In this document: piece after piece, positions 23,158-33,621 of the stretch | Layout: each line of letters starts with the position of its first letter | Numbering within the stretch: the first letter of the stretch is position 1 | Source of the DNA: CAVTBT01 sp963733065 | Lineage (GTDB): Bacteria > Actinomycetota > Thermoleophilia > Gaiellales > Gaiellaceae | NCBI GenBank assembly: GCA_963733065.1 | Contig: CAVTBT010000005.1 | Location: 372,001-436,000 of the forward strand | DNA length: 64,000 nucleotides | Direction: 5' to 3' | Notes under the pieces: generated by a model | The model's input: only the letters and a program-made list of their open reading frames with translations | What the model was told of the DNA's origin: nothing | Database searches by the model: none | Program-made: the position numbers and the translations under genes

Positions 23158-25485
23158 CTATGGTACTGGCGGGGTCGCGGCGAGCCGGCCCGGCACGAAG
23201 CGGTCGTCGGTCAGCCAGAGGAACCCGACGGCGAGTCCCGAGCCGAGGATCGCGGCCAGCCAGCCCCCCGCCGAGGGAACGTCCAGCTCGAAGAACCCGC
23301 GGAGCCCCGGGAGCGCCAGCACGACCGCGTAGAGGAGCAGCAGCCCGGCGCACAGCAGGCCGACCCAACGGTCGCGGCGGCCGCCGGTCGCCTCGAGCGC
23401 GAGGATCAGGTACAGGCCGACCACGATCAGCACGGTGGTGGCGATCGTCCGCGCCTCCAGCAGGCTCTGGTCGAGGACGTTCAGCGTGACCAGGAAGGAC
23501 GCGAGCACGCCGAGACCCGCGGCCACACCGGCCGGCACGGCAAAACGGCCGACGTCCCGGAGAAAGCCGTCCGTGCGCCACGGTCCCTGGCTCGGCGCCA
23601 GCGCGAGGAAGAAGGCCGGGATGCCGACCGCAATCGTGGCGGCGAGCGTGAGGTGCCGCGGCAGCAGCGGGTAGTCCTGCTCGGTGACGCCGATCGAGAG
23701 GATCAGGAACGCTGCGAACACCGACTTCGTGACGAACAGCTTCGCGACGCGCTGGACGTTGCGCAGGATCTTGCGGCCCTCGGCGACCATGCGCGGCACC
23801 GCGCCGAAGTCGCCGCTCACGAGCACGACGTCGGAGACGGCCTTTGCCATCTGCGTCCCGGACCCCTGGGCAACCGCGAGCCTGGCCGCGCGCAGCGCGG
23901 GCACGTCGTTGACGCCGTCGCCCACCATCGCGACGTAGCGGCCGCTGTCGCGCAATGCCTCGACGACGGCCTTCTTGCCCTCGGGCGCGATACGGCCGAC
24001 CACCGCGGCGGAGCGCGCGACGACGGCGAGCTCGCGTGGGTCGCCCGGCAGGTCGCGGCCGTCCAGGGTCGACTCGGCGGAGGGGATTCCCGCATCCAGC
24101 GCGATCGAGCCGACCGTCTCAGGGGCATCCCCCGAGAGCACCTTGAGCTCGACGCCCTCGGCGAGCAGGAACTCGACCGTCTTCCGGGTGTCCGGCCGCA
24201 GCTCCTCCGCGAACACCGCCATCGCCAGCGGTACGACCGGCGGCGGCGCACCGTCGTCCGGGAAGCGGGCCGTGGTCGTGCCGAGCGCGAGCACGCGCCT
24301 GCCGCTCGCCTGCTCGGCGGCGGCGTCGGCCTCGAGCCCGCCGAGCGGGAAGAGCTCCGGCGCTCCCAGGACGAAGCGGGTGCCGCCCAGCCGGAGCCCG
24401 CTCCAGCGGCGGCGGGACGAGAACGGCACCGACTCGTCGGCCTCCTCGGGCTCCGTCGGCACGGCGGTCGCGAGGGCGGCGAGCGTGAGGTTGTGCGCCG
24501 GCGCGGACGCCGCATAGCGGCCGAGCGCGTGCCGCGCCTCCTCGAGCGCGACGCCGTCCGCGGGCAGCACGGCGAGCAGGCGCAACCGAGACTCGGTGAG
24601 CGTTCCGGTCTTGTCCAGGCAGAGCGTGTCCACCGACGCGAGCGACTCGATGGCGTTCAGCTGCTGCGCGAGCACGCCCGCACGGGTCATACGGAGCGCC
24701 GCGGCGGCGTAGGTGAGGGACGCGAGCAGGATGAGCCCCTCGGGGACGAGCGTGACCAGGCCCGCGACCGCCACGTCGACCGACTCCCCCAGACCCCGTC
24801 CCTGCTGCCCGAGTGCGACGACGAGCATGATCCCGAGCGGGATCGCCGCCGCCACGAGCACGTACAGCAGGCGGTTCAAGGACCGCTGGAGCGGCGAGTC
24901 GGGATGCCGGAACTGCCGCGCCTCGCCGGCGATCTGCTCCGCGTAGCTCTCGGCTCCGACCGCCCGGACCGCGTAGGCGCCGGCGCCCTCGACGACGAAC
25001 GACCCGGACCGGACCTCCTCGCCGGCGGCGCGAGAGACCGGCTGTGACTCGCCCGTGAGGATGGACTCGTCGAGCGCGAGCCCGTCCGCGACCTCCAGCG
25101 GGCCGTCGGCGACGATCTGGTCGCCGGGCGCGATCCGGACGAGGTCGCCCTCCACGACGTCCTCGACGGCCACCTCGCGAGGCTCGCCGTCCCGGACGAC
25201 CGTCGCCCGCGGCGCGACGAGCGCGGCCAGGCGGTCGATCGCCCGCTTCGCGCGCAGCTCCTGAGCGATGCCGATCCCGGCGTTCGCCACGACGATGAAG
25301 AGGAAGAGCGCGTCCCGCCAGTCGGAGAAGAGCAGCGTCAGGACGCCGAGCGCGACCAGGACGAGGTTGAACGGCGTGAGGACGTTGGCCAGCACGATGC
25401 TCTTCGTCGACCGGCTCGCGGGCGGCTCGCGCTCGCCGCGCGCCGCGAGGAGGCGCTCCGCCTCAGCCTGGGTCAAGCCCGCCAC
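23158..25485 (-). CDS. P-type ATPase, CtpE-like (putative calcium transporter)
   Basis: GTG 25485 gives 775 residues. It is preceded by a TACCCT box at six bases. The frame runs further upstream but is antisense to a VOC gene there. Motifs include TGES, the phosphorylation site D291 in CLDKTGTLTE and GDGVNDVPALR. The fourth-helix region VTLVPEGLILLASL and IPAFFLALAPSQGPW resemble mycobacterial CtpE, reported as a calcium transporter. There is no N-terminal heavy-metal domain and no CPC motif, so a copper or zinc exporter is unlikely. It ends four bases before sufS. Confidence 0.88.
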   Translation of the reverse strand: MAGLTQAEAERLLAARGEREPPASRSTKSIVLANVLTPFNLVLVALGVLTLLFSDWRDALFLFIVVANAGIGIAQELRAKRAIDRLAALVAPRATVVRDGEPREVAVEDVVEGDLVRIAPGDQIVADGPLEVADGLALDESILTGESQPVSRAAGEEVRSGSFVVEGAGAYAVRAVGAESYAEQIAGEARQFRHPDSPLQRSLNRLLYVLVAAAIPLGIMLVVALGQQGRGLGESVDVAVAGLVTLVPEGLILLASLTYAAAALRMTRAGVLAQQLNAIESLASVDTLCLDKTGTLTESRLRLLAVLPADGVALEEARHALGRYAASAPAHNLTLAALATAVPTEPEEADESVPFSSRRRWSGLRLGGTRFVLGAPELFPLGGLEADAAAEQASGRRVLALGTTTARFPDDGAPPPVVPLAMAVFAEELRPDTRKTVEFLLAEGVELKVLSGDAPETVGSIALDAGIPSAESTLDGRDLPGDPRELAVVARSAAVVGRIAPEGKKAVVEALRDSGRYVAMVGDGVNDVPALRAARLAVAQGSGTQMAKAVSDVVLVSGDFGAVPRMVAEGRKILRNVQRVAKLFVTKSVFAAFLILSIGVTEQDYPLLPRHLTLAATIAVGIPAFFLALAPSQGPWRTDGFLRDVGRFAVPAGVAAGLGVLASFLVTLNVLDQSLLEARTIATTVLIVVGLYLILALEATGGRRDRWVGLLCAGLLLLYAVVLALPGLRGFFELDVPSAGGWLAAILGSGLAVGFLWLTDDRFVPGRLAATPPVP
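23160..23165 (-). promoter_or_regulatory. Candidate leaderless -10 box for sufS
   Basis: On the minus strand TACCAT lies six bases before GTG 23153 and overlaps the last codons of the P-type ATPase gene. Confidence 0.4.
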
Positions 25486-25491
25486 AGCGCG

Positions 25492-25497
25492 AGGGTA
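25492..25497 (-). promoter_or_regulatory. Candidate leaderless -10 box for the P-type ATPase
   Basis: On the minus strand TACCCT lies six bases before GTG 25485. This spacing supports the chosen start over longer alternatives. Confidence 0.4.
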
Positions 25498-25536
25498 TCC
25501 GGCGTCCGCGAGCGCCCGACCTGCCATCATCACGCC

Positions 25537-25944
25537 GTGCCGCGCCTGGACGCCATCGGGTTGATCGTGTCGGACCTCGAGGCCTCGGCCGCCTTCTACC
25601 GCGTGCTCGGCGTCGAGTTCCCCGAGGACATCGACATCTCGCACGGCCACGTCGAGGCGACGCTGGCGGGCGGGCTCCGCCTCATGCTCGACACGGTGGA
25701 GACCATCCACTCCTTCGATCCGAGCTGGTCGCCGCCAGGCGAGGGCCATCGCTCGTCGCTCGCCTTCCTGTGCGACTCGCCTGCCGACGTGGACGACGTC
25801 TACCGCCGGGCGCTCGAGGCCGGCGCGCGCTCGAGCCTCGAACCCTGGGACGCGTTCTGGGGCCAGCGCTACGCGGAGGTCGTGGACCGGGACGGCCACG
25901 TCCTTCACCTGTTCGCGCCGCTCGAGACCGCCACAGGCGCCTGA
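25537..25944 (+). CDS. VOC/glyoxalase-fold protein
   Basis: The 135-residue protein is a vicinal-oxygen-chelate fold protein with two beta-alpha-beta-beta-beta units, seen in IGLIVSDLEASAAFYRVLGVEF and the C-terminal GQRYAEVVDRDGHVLHLFAP. A His and a Glu that could bind metal are present, but the substrate is not predictable. Glyoxalase, dioxygenase and antibiotic-binding proteins share this fold. GTG 25537 is divergent from the ATPase. The HerA-like gene starts two bases after its stop. Confidence 0.78.
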   Translation: MPRLDAIGLIVSDLEASAAFYRVLGVEFPEDIDISHGHVEATLAGGLRLMLDTVETIHSFDPSWSPPGEGHRSSLAFLCDSPADVDDVYRRALEAGARSSLEPWDAFWGQRYAEVVDRDGHVLHLFAPLETATGA

Positions 25945-25946
25945 CC

Positions 25947-27522
25947 GTGGCGCGTGCGAAGGCAAAGGCCAAGGCCAAGACGGCCGACTTCGGCCCGGCG
26001 ATCGCCGTGGCCTACGCGACGAAGGGCGCGGCGGTCCAGCTCGGCCGCGGTGTCCACGACGGGGAGCTCGCACAGGACGCCGTCGTGCAGGTGCCGCTCC
26101 GGATGCTGAACCGGCACGGGCTCATCGCGGGCGCCACCGGCACCGGCAAGACGCGCACATTGCAGCTGATCGCCGAGCAGCTCTCGGCGGCGGGGGTGGC
26201 GACCTTCCTGGCTGACGTGAAGGGCGACGTGTCCGGGATGGCCGAGCCCGGAGGCGCCGAGGGTGTGGCCGCGAAGCGGATGGCCGAGCTCGGGCTCGCG
26301 CACGAGCCGGCGGCGTTCCCGCTCGAGTTCTTCTCCCTCGGCGGCATCGGGCCCGGCACGCCGATCCGTGCGAGCGTGACGGACTTCGGGCCGCAGCTGC
26401 TGGCGAAGATCCTCGGCGCCAACGAGACGCAGGAGCAGAGCCTCTCGCTGCTCTTTCGCTACGCCGACGAGAACGCGTTCGCGCTCGTCGACCTGTCCGA
26501 CCTGCGCGCGTTGCTCACCTATCTCGGCTCCGACGAGGGCAAGGGCACGCTCGAGGGTCTCGGCGGCGTCTCGTCGGCCACGATCGGCGTCTTGCTGCGG
26601 TCGCTCATCGCCGTCGAGGACGGCGGCGGCAACGAGTTCTTCGGCGAGCCGCAGCTCGAGATCGCGGACCTGCTGCGCACCGCGCCCGACGGCCGCGGCA
26701 TCGTCTCGTGCCTCGAGCTCGCCGCGGTGCAGGACACACCGGCGCTGTGGTCGACGGCGCTCATGTGGCTGCTCGGCGAGCTCTTCGAGGAGCTCCCCGA
26801 GGTCGGCGACGTCGAGCAGCCGAAGCTCGTGTTCTTCTTCGACGAGGCGCACCTCCTGTTCAAGGACGCGACCCCGGCCTTCCTCGACTCCGTCGTGCGG
26901 ACGGTGCGGCTGATCCGGTCGAAGGGCGTCGGCATCTTCTTCGTCACCCAGGCACCGACCGACGTCCCGCGCGACGTGCTCGGCCAGCTCGGGAACCGTG
27001 TCCAGCACGCGCTGCGGGCCTTCACCCCCGAGGACGCGAAGGCGCTCGGACAGACCGTTCGCACCTACCCGAAGTCTGACCTCTACGACCTCGAGGAGCT
27101 GCTCACGTCGCTCGGGATCGGCGAGGCGGCAGTGACGATCCTCGACGAGCGGGGCGTCCCGACCCCGGTCGTCCACACACGGCTCGTCGCGCCGAGATCG
27201 AGCATGAGCCCGGCCGCTGACGTGCCCGGCCAGGCGGCGTCCTCCCCGCTCGCCGCGAAGTACGGCACGCGCATCGACCGCGAGAGCGCGCGGGAGGTGC
27301 TCGGCGAGCGGATGGCGGCTTCGGCGCGGCAGCGCGAGGCGGACGCGATCGCCGAGGAGGCGGAGCAGGCCGAGCGGGCGAAGCCGAAGGCTGCAGCGGA
27401 AGCAGACCTCCGCGCAGAAGGGCACCGGCAACGAGGTGCTCGACTTCCTGACGTCGCGCCAGGGTCAGTCGCTCGGCAAGGAGATCGTCCGCGGCGTCTT
27501 CGGGCTGCTGAAGAAGCGCTAG
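25947..27522 (+). CDS. HerA-like DUF853 ATPase (frameshifted near the 3' end)
   Basis: From GTG 25947 the product begins with a Lys/Ala-rich tract and a HerA/FtsK-type ATPase core with Walker A GATGTGKTRTL, Walker B LVFFFDEAHLLF and FFVTQAPTDVP, matching the DUF853 helicase-like family. Near 27398 one extra G in GCGG shifts the frame. Restoring it gives the natural ending NEVLDFLTSRQGQSLGKEI through GLLKKR and a TAG at 27520-27522, for about 525 residues. Unrepaired, translation runs about 270 bases further into antisense sequence. The role of these proteins is unknown, and DNA translocation is inferred from the fold. Confidence 0.85.
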
Positions 27523-27540
27523 CGACGCCGAACCCCCTGG

Positions 27541-28170
27541 CTACTCCTCGGGCTCGGGCGTGCGCGGCTGCACCTTGCCGTTCGTGGCGGCGCGCGCGGC
27601 TATCTCGCGCTCGCGCTCGAGGGCCTCGGCCGCGTTCTCCAGCAGCTCGCAGAGTCGCGCGAGGCGGCGCCGCTCCGAGATCTCCTGCAGCAGCTCCTGC
27701 TTCAGCGTGGGCACGAACTCGAACCGTGCCGCGACGGCGTAGGAGAGCTGCGGCGTCGCCGGCTCGGGCGGGTCGATCTCAGTGCCGGTGAGCTCGAGCA
27801 GGCGCTTGAAGAGCGTGAGCGAACGCTCGACGTCTGCCGCTGCCGGCGGATCCTCGAGGTCCTCGATCGGCTCGATCTCGGCGGTCTGGAAGGAGCGGCC
27901 GGAGGTGAGCTCGACGACCCGGAACCGGTCGCGGCCCTCCACGACGACGTTCAGGCGGCCGTCGTCGAAGCGCTCGAGCACCTCGGTCACGGCAGCGCGC
28001 GTGCCGACGTCGCGGAGGCCGTCGTCGTCGGCGAGGACGAGGCCGAACTCGCGCTCCTCGTCGAGACACTCGCCGATCAGCTCCCGATAGCGGGGCTCGA
28101 AGATGTGGAGCGGCACCAGCTCGGTCGGGAGCAGGACGATGCCGAGCGGGAAGAGCCCGATCTCGCTCAT
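27541..28170 (-). CDS. Stand-alone Lon N-terminal (LON substrate-binding) domain protein
   Basis: The 209-residue protein matches the N-terminal domain of Lon protease alone (LFPLGIVLLPTELVPLHIFEPRYRELI, read in parts), followed by a helical region. There is no AAA or Ser-Lys protease domain, so it is not a protease. Such LON-domain proteins are common in bacteria and probably bind misfolded or specific substrates. A TAAGGT box lies eight bases before ATG 28170. The gene is convergent with the HerA-like gene across an 18-base gap. Confidence 0.85.
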   Translation of the reverse strand: MSEIGLFPLGIVLLPTELVPLHIFEPRYRELIGECLDEEREFGLVLADDDGLRDVGTRAAVTEVLERFDDGRLNVVVEGRDRFRVVELTSGRSFQTAEIEPIEDLEDPPAAADVERSLTLFKRLLELTGTEIDPPEPATPQLSYAVAARFEFVPTLKQELLQEISERRRLARLCELLENAAEALEREREIAARAATNGKVQPRTPEPEE

Positions 28171-28178
28171 CCGCCCGT

Positions 28179-28184
28179 ACCTTA
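28179..28184 (-). promoter_or_regulatory. Candidate leaderless -10 box for the LON-domain gene
   Basis: On the minus strand TAAGGT lies eight bases before ATG 28170. Confidence 0.35.
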
Positions 28185-28191
28185 GACGCGG

Positions 28192-28824
28192 CTACGAGCG
28201 TTCGAAGGCGGCCACGCGCCAGACGAGGCCCTGCTCCGGTCCCGCAGGCACGAGACCCTGCGCCTCGGCCGCGACGCGGATGGCTGCCGGGGGATGCGCG
28301 TACACCCGAAAGGCGCGGTGCCGCATGCGCAGGAACGTATTGAGGGTGCAGAACACCGCGCGCGACATGAGCCCGTACCGTGGGTAGGAGAGCAGGAGCA
28401 GCCGCCGCGCCCGGGCGCCGGCTGCGCCGACGATCGCCGCCGCGTCGGGGTAGCAGCACACCACGCGCTCGAGCACGACGACGTCCGCCGGCGGCACCTC
28501 GTCCCCGGCCGCCACCACGTCTCCGACGCGCCGCTCGATGCGTCGGTCGAGCCCCGACTCGGCGGCGAGGGCGCTCGCCTCCTGCTCGTAGCCGGGCGAA
28601 AGCTCGATCGTGGTGGCGCGCGCAGCACCGGCGCGGACGAGCTCGACCGACAAGGCGCCCACGCCTCCGCCCACGTCGAGCACGTCGGCGCCGGCGAGGC
28701 CGACGCCGCGTGCCCGCTCGAGGATCCTCTGCGCGGAGCGCCGCAGGCCGCGTTTCCGGTAGCGGGCCGCATCGCTGCGCGCGACACGGGCGTTGAAGAA
28801 GTCGTCGTAGCCGCAGCAGCGCAC
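28192..28824 (-). CDS. Class I SAM-dependent methyltransferase
   Basis: The 210-residue protein has the SAM-binding motif VLDVGGGVGALSVELVRAG, then IELSPGY and a post-motif DVVVLERVVCCYPD. The N-terminus CCGYDDFFNARVARSDAARYRKRGL and the general order resemble the magnesium-protoporphyrin O-methyltransferase-like family, but the family is used broadly and the substrate is unknown. TATCGT lies six bases before GTG 28824, in the 35-base divergent gap with ettA. Confidence 0.8.
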   Translation of the reverse strand: MRCCGYDDFFNARVARSDAARYRKRGLRRSAQRILERARGVGLAGADVLDVGGGVGALSVELVRAGAARATTIELSPGYEQEASALAAESGLDRRIERRVGDVVAAGDEVPPADVVVLERVVCCYPDAAAIVGAAGARARRLLLLSYPRYGLMSRAVFCTLNTFLRMRHRAFRVYAHPPAAIRVAAEAQGLVPAGPEQGLVWRVAAFERS

Positions 28825-28830
28825 GACCGA

Positions 28831-28836
28831 ACGATA
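28831..28836 (-). promoter_or_regulatory. Candidate leaderless -10 box for the methyltransferase
   Basis: On the minus strand TATCGT lies six bases before GTG 28824, within the divergent gap shared with ettA. Confidence 0.4.
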
Positions 28837-28845
28837 CGGCCCCGC

Positions 28846-28851
28846 TACGCT
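28846..28851 (+). promoter_or_regulatory. Candidate leaderless -10 box for ettA
   Basis: TACGCT lies eight bases before the TTG start at 28860. Confidence 0.4.
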
Positions 28852-28859
28852 CCCGGTCC

Positions 28860-30530
<1,671 letters not shown>

Positions 30531-30557
30531 TCGCCACCAGGCGCGGAGAGGAGCGCC

Positions 30558-30926
30558 ATGAGCACGTACCAGACCGAGTCCATCGCATCGTCCAACGACT
30601 TCCGCCGCGTCGTCGCCACCGGCTCGGCGAGCCAGCTCGTCACCATGCGGCTCGCGGCGGGCGAGGAGATCGGCGAGGAGGTGCACGAGCACGGCGACCA
30701 GGTGCTGGTCGTGGTCGCGGGGGAGGCTCGCGCGCTCCTCGACGGTGTGGAGTCGCAGCTCGGCGCCGGCGGCATCGCCTTCGTCCCCGCCGGGACGCGT
30801 CACAACGTCGTGAACGCCGGGTCGGGCGACCTGAGGCTGCTGTCGATCTACGCGCCGCCCGAGCATCCCGACGGCACCGTCCACGCCACGAAGGCCGAGG
30901 CGGACGCCGCGGAGCACGAGCACTAG
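30558..30926 (+). CDS. Cupin-domain protein
   Basis: The 122-residue single-domain cupin has the metal-binding motif 1 (EEVHEHGDQVLVVVAGEAR) and motif 2 (FVPAGTRHNVVNAG), so His, His, Glu-like and His ligands are present. The C-terminus is rich in His and Glu (DAAEHEH). The substrate is unknown. It has a Shine-Dalgarno GGAGAGGAG before ATG 30558, 27 bases after ettA, and the YceH gene follows closely on the same strand. Confidence 0.82.
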   Translation: MSTYQTESIASSNDFRRVVATGSASQLVTMRLAAGEEIGEEVHEHGDQVLVVVAGEARALLDGVESQLGAGGIAFVPAGTRHNVVNAGSGDLRLLSIYAPPEHPDGTVHATKAEADAAEHEH

Positions 30927-30932
30927 CCGCGC

Positions 30933-31568
30933 ATGGACGTCGACGCCGTCGAGATCCGCGTCCTCGGCTGCCTGGTCGAGAAGCAGCGGACGACGCCGGA
31001 CGCCTACCCGCTGTCGCTGAACGCCCTGCGCCTCGCCTGCAACCAGACGACGAACCGCGACCCGGTCGTCGACTACGACGAGGCGACGCTCCGCGCCGCG
31101 CTCGAGCGTCTCTCGCGCCGCGGCTGGACACGGCTCGCGAGCGGCCCGGGCTCGAGGGCCGCCAAGTACCGCCACCTGCTCGACGAGACGCTGCGGCTGT
31201 CGCCGTCCGAGCTGAGCGTGCTCGCCGTGCTCATGCTGCGCGGCCCGCAGACGCCCGGGGAGCTCAAGTCGCGGACCGAGCGCCTCTACCCGCTGACGAC
31301 GCTCGCGGACGTCGAGGGCGTCCTGGAGCGGCTGATCGAACGCGAGCTCGCCGTACGGCTGCCCCGTCGGCCGGGCCAGAAGGAGGAGCGCTACGCCCAG
31401 CTCGTCGGCGGCGACGCCGACGAGGCCGAGCAGGCACCGGCGGCGTCTCCCTCGGCCGGCGAGGTGGCACCAGCGGCGCCCGATCGCGTCACGGCGCTCG
31501 AAGACCGGGTCGAACGGCTCGAGCGGGCGGTCGCCGACCTGCGCGCCGCGCTCGACCGCGTGGACTAG
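30933..31568 (+). CDS. YceH-family (DUF480) winged-helix protein
   Basis: The 211-residue protein carries two tandem winged-helix domains typical of YceH/DUF480. The first is marked by EIRVLGCLVEKQRTTPDAYPLSLNALRLACNQ, the second by ELSVLAVLMLRGPQTPGELKSR. A C-terminal coiled coil follows a Pro/Ala-rich linker (ALEDRVERLERAVADL, about 190-211). It is probably DNA-binding, but the family's function is not known. It is the last gene of the ettA-cupin-yceH run. Confidence 0.9.
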   Translation: MDVDAVEIRVLGCLVEKQRTTPDAYPLSLNALRLACNQTTNRDPVVDYDEATLRAALERLSRRGWTRLASGPGSRAAKYRHLLDETLRLSPSELSVLAVLMLRGPQTPGELKSRTERLYPLTTLADVEGVLERLIERELAVRLPRRPGQKEERYAQLVGGDADEAEQAPAASPSAGEVAPAAPDRVTALEDRVERLERAVADLRAALDRVD

Positions 31569-31634
31569 GAGGGTTCGGCGGAACGTCGCTCGTCGTCGGG
31601 GTGCGCTGGTCGCGGCGAGGCAAGGACGCAGGGA

Positions 31635-31660
31635 GCGTCCATATGCAGACATATGGACGC
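31635..31660. terminator. Palindromic stem between convergent genes
   Basis: GCGTCCATATG and CATATGGACGC form a perfect 11-base stem with loop CAGA. It lies in the 160-base gap between yceH (+) and sufD (-). Position suggests a bidirectional terminator, but there is no T-tract, and the AT-rich CATATG core could also be an operator. Nothing else recognisable lies in the gap. Confidence 0.5.
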
Positions 31661-31728
31661 GACTGAGGACGCCGCCTCGCGCGGCCAGCGCGGCCCGACG
31701 GCACAGCTCGATGTTTCGCCGGATCCTC

Positions 31729-32907
31729 CTAGGAGGCCTGCGGGATCCGCGCCTCGAGCGCGGCCGCGAGCGCGTCCCGGACGGGCTCGAGCTCGATGCG
31801 GTCGAGCACGTCCTGGAAGAAGCCGCGCACGATCAGCCGCTCGGCCTCCGCGCGCGAGAGCCCTCGCGCCATCAGGTAGAAGAGCTGGTCGCGGTCGACC
31901 TGGCCCAGCGTCGCCCCGTGCGTGCAGCGGACGTCGTTGGCGAGGATCTCGAGCCCCGGGATCGAGTCTGCGTGCGCATTGGGGGAGAGCAGCAGGTTGC
32001 GGTTCTCCTGGTAGGCGTTCGTCTTCTGCGCGTCCTTCTCGACGCGGATCATCCCCCGCCAGACCGCGGTCGCCGTGTCCCGGAGGGCGCCCTTGAAGGC
32101 GAAGTCCGAGGTCGTGTGCGGGGCGATGTGCTCCTGGAACGTGTCGTAGTCGAGGTGCTGCGTGCCGTCCGCGAAGTACGCGCCCGTCACGCGCGAGGTC
32201 GCGCCCTGGCCGGCGAGGTCGTTCTGGATCCGCACCTTGCCCTTCGCCGACCCGAAGCCGCCCGCGACCCAGTCGAGCTCCGCGTCCCGCTCGACACGCG
32301 CGTGGTGCGTGCCGAAGTGCCACGTGCCGCGCGAGAGGTTCTGCACGGACACGTACTCGACCTTCGCGCCCTGCTCGACGGCGATCTCCACGACCGCGTT
32401 CGAGTAGCCCTCGAGCTGCGGGTCCGCCGAGGCGTACTCCTCGATCACCGTGAAGCGGCTCTCGGGGTCGGCGACGACGAGCAGCCGCCAGAAGAGCGAG
32501 CCGCCGGGCACCGCGTTCGCGATGCGTACGTAGAGGGGCTGCTCGACGACGACGCCCTTCGGGACGTGCACGAGCAGTCCGTGCTCCCACATGGCCGCGT
32601 TGTGCGCCGCGAACTTCTCGTCCGCGCCGACGAGCGACCCGAGCAGCGGATGGTCGGCCAGCGGCTCGAAGCGGATGCCGTCGGGCGCGCGCTCGATCTC
32701 GATGCCGTCCTCGGCGACGTTGACCACCCCGGCCGCGTCGATCTCGAGCATCGTCGGCACCGCCGCGGCCGCCGACGCTCCATCGCCGCCGAAGGAGTCC
32801 GGGTCGAAGCCGGCGAGGTCGGTGAACCGCCACGCCTCGTCCTTGGTCGTCGGCAGCGGCAGCTCGCGATAGCGCTCGAGCAGCTCGGGCCTAGCCACGG
32901 GGCGCAT
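31729..32907 (-). CDS. sufD: SufD, Fe-S assembly complex subunit
   Basis: The 392-residue protein is the SufD partner of SufB and SufC, with the beta-helix core, ARVERDAELDWV, and the C-terminal family motif GATLGQVDRDQLFYLMARGLSRAEAERLIVRGF. Start ATG 32907 overlaps the end of the upstream VOC gene by 17 bases. GTG 32898 is an alternative with less overlap. It is the last gene of the sufC-sufB-VOC-VOC-sufD operon. Its stop sits in the palindrome CCTCCTAGGAGG. Confidence 0.93.
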   Translation of the reverse strand: MRPVARPELLERYRELPLPTTKDEAWRFTDLAGFDPDSFGGDGASAAAAVPTMLEIDAAGVVNVAEDGIEIERAPDGIRFEPLADHPLLGSLVGADEKFAAHNAAMWEHGLLVHVPKGVVVEQPLYVRIANAVPGGSLFWRLLVVADPESRFTVIEEYASADPQLEGYSNAVVEIAVEQGAKVEYVSVQNLSRGTWHFGTHHARVERDAELDWVAGGFGSAKGKVRIQNDLAGQGATSRVTGAYFADGTQHLDYDTFQEHIAPHTTSDFAFKGALRDTATAVWRGMIRVEKDAQKTNAYQENRNLLLSPNAHADSIPGLEILANDVRCTHGATLGQVDRDQLFYLMARGLSRAEAERLIVRGFFQDVLDRIELEPVRDALAAALEARIPQAS

Positions 32908-33247
32908 ACCTCCGGTGCAGGATCAGCACGTTGCCGTCGGGATCCTTGACGAAGCCCATGTGGCAGACGCCGGTGTCCTCGATGCCGATGACCTCGGCGC
33001 CGGTGGCGCGCACCTCCTCGACCGCGGCGGCCACGTCCGCAACGCGCAGCCCGATCCCCGCGGCGTTCGGCTCGAACGGCTCGCCGTCCGCCTCGGGGCT
33101 CCAGAACGAGAGCGTCAGGTTCGGCGCCTCCACCTCCCCGTCCGTGTACGCGCTCGCGGGCAGGCCGAGCACGTCGCGGTACCAGTCGACGGCCCGCTCG
33201 ACGTCGCGCGTCGGCACCGACACGAAGTCCACCTGCTCGATCTGCAT
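32891..33247 (-). CDS. VOC/glyoxalase-fold protein (copy 2 of tandem pair in suf operon)
   Basis: ATG 33247 gives 118 residues, overlapping the stop of the previous VOC gene by one base (TGATG). The protein has the paired VOC halves QVDFVSVPTRDVERAVDWYRDVLG and the C-terminal DTGVCHMGFVKDPDGNVLILHRRY, almost identical to the end of its neighbour, so the two are tandem duplicates. The conserved Cys-His in DTGVCHM may be functional. Its 3' end overlaps sufD. Confidence 0.82.
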   Translation of the reverse strand: MQIEQVDFVSVPTRDVERAVDWYRDVLGLPASAYTDGEVEAPNLTLSFWSPEADGEPFEPNAAGIGLRVADVAAAVEEVRATGAEVIGIEDTGVCHMGFVKDPDGNVLILHRRYAPRG

Positions 33248-33621
33248 CAGTCGCTCGACGCGTACCGGCGGTGCAGCATGAGCGCGTTCCCCTCGCTGTC
33301 GCGGAAGAACGCCATGTGGCAGACACCGGTGTCGAGGATCTCGCCCTGGAACGTGACGCCCTTCGCCTCGAGCTCGGCGCGCGTCGCGGCGACGTCGGGC
33401 ACCCGGAGTGCGATGTCGGCCGAGTGGGGCACGAACTCGCGGCCGATCGCGGCCGGGTCGACGAGGTAGAGCGACACGTTGCCGGTCTCGAACTCCGGCC
33501 ACGCGGAGTCGAGGTTCGGCGACCGCATGCCAAGCGTCTCGGCGTAGAACCGCTTCGCTCGCTCCATGTCCTGAACCGGAACGGACACGAAGTCCGTCCG
33601 TTCGACGCTGCTAGCCGACAC
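33247..33621 (-). CDS. VOC/glyoxalase-fold protein (copy 1 of tandem pair in suf operon)
   Basis: The 124-residue VOC protein begins MSASSVERTDFVSVPVQDMERAKRFYAETLG in outline and ends DTGVCHMAFFRDSEGNALMLHRRYA, matching its downstream duplicate. Its 5' end overlaps the sufB stop by 11 bases, so it is translated with the Suf machinery. No VOC protein is a known part of Fe-S assembly. A link to oxidised or electrophilic metabolites is only inference. Confidence 0.82.
   Translation of the reverse strand: MSASSVERTDFVSVPVQDMERAKRFYAETLGMRSPNLDSAWPEFETGNVSLYLVDPAAIGREFVPHSADIALRVPDVAATRAELEAKGVTFQGEILDTGVCHMAFFRDSEGNALMLHRRYASSD

Noticed and set aside
31725..31736. Palindrome CCTCCTAGGAGG at the sufD stop as an operator
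   Set aside because: It is short and lies within coding sequence and the stop codon. In G+C-rich Arg/Ser codon contexts such palindromes arise by chance.
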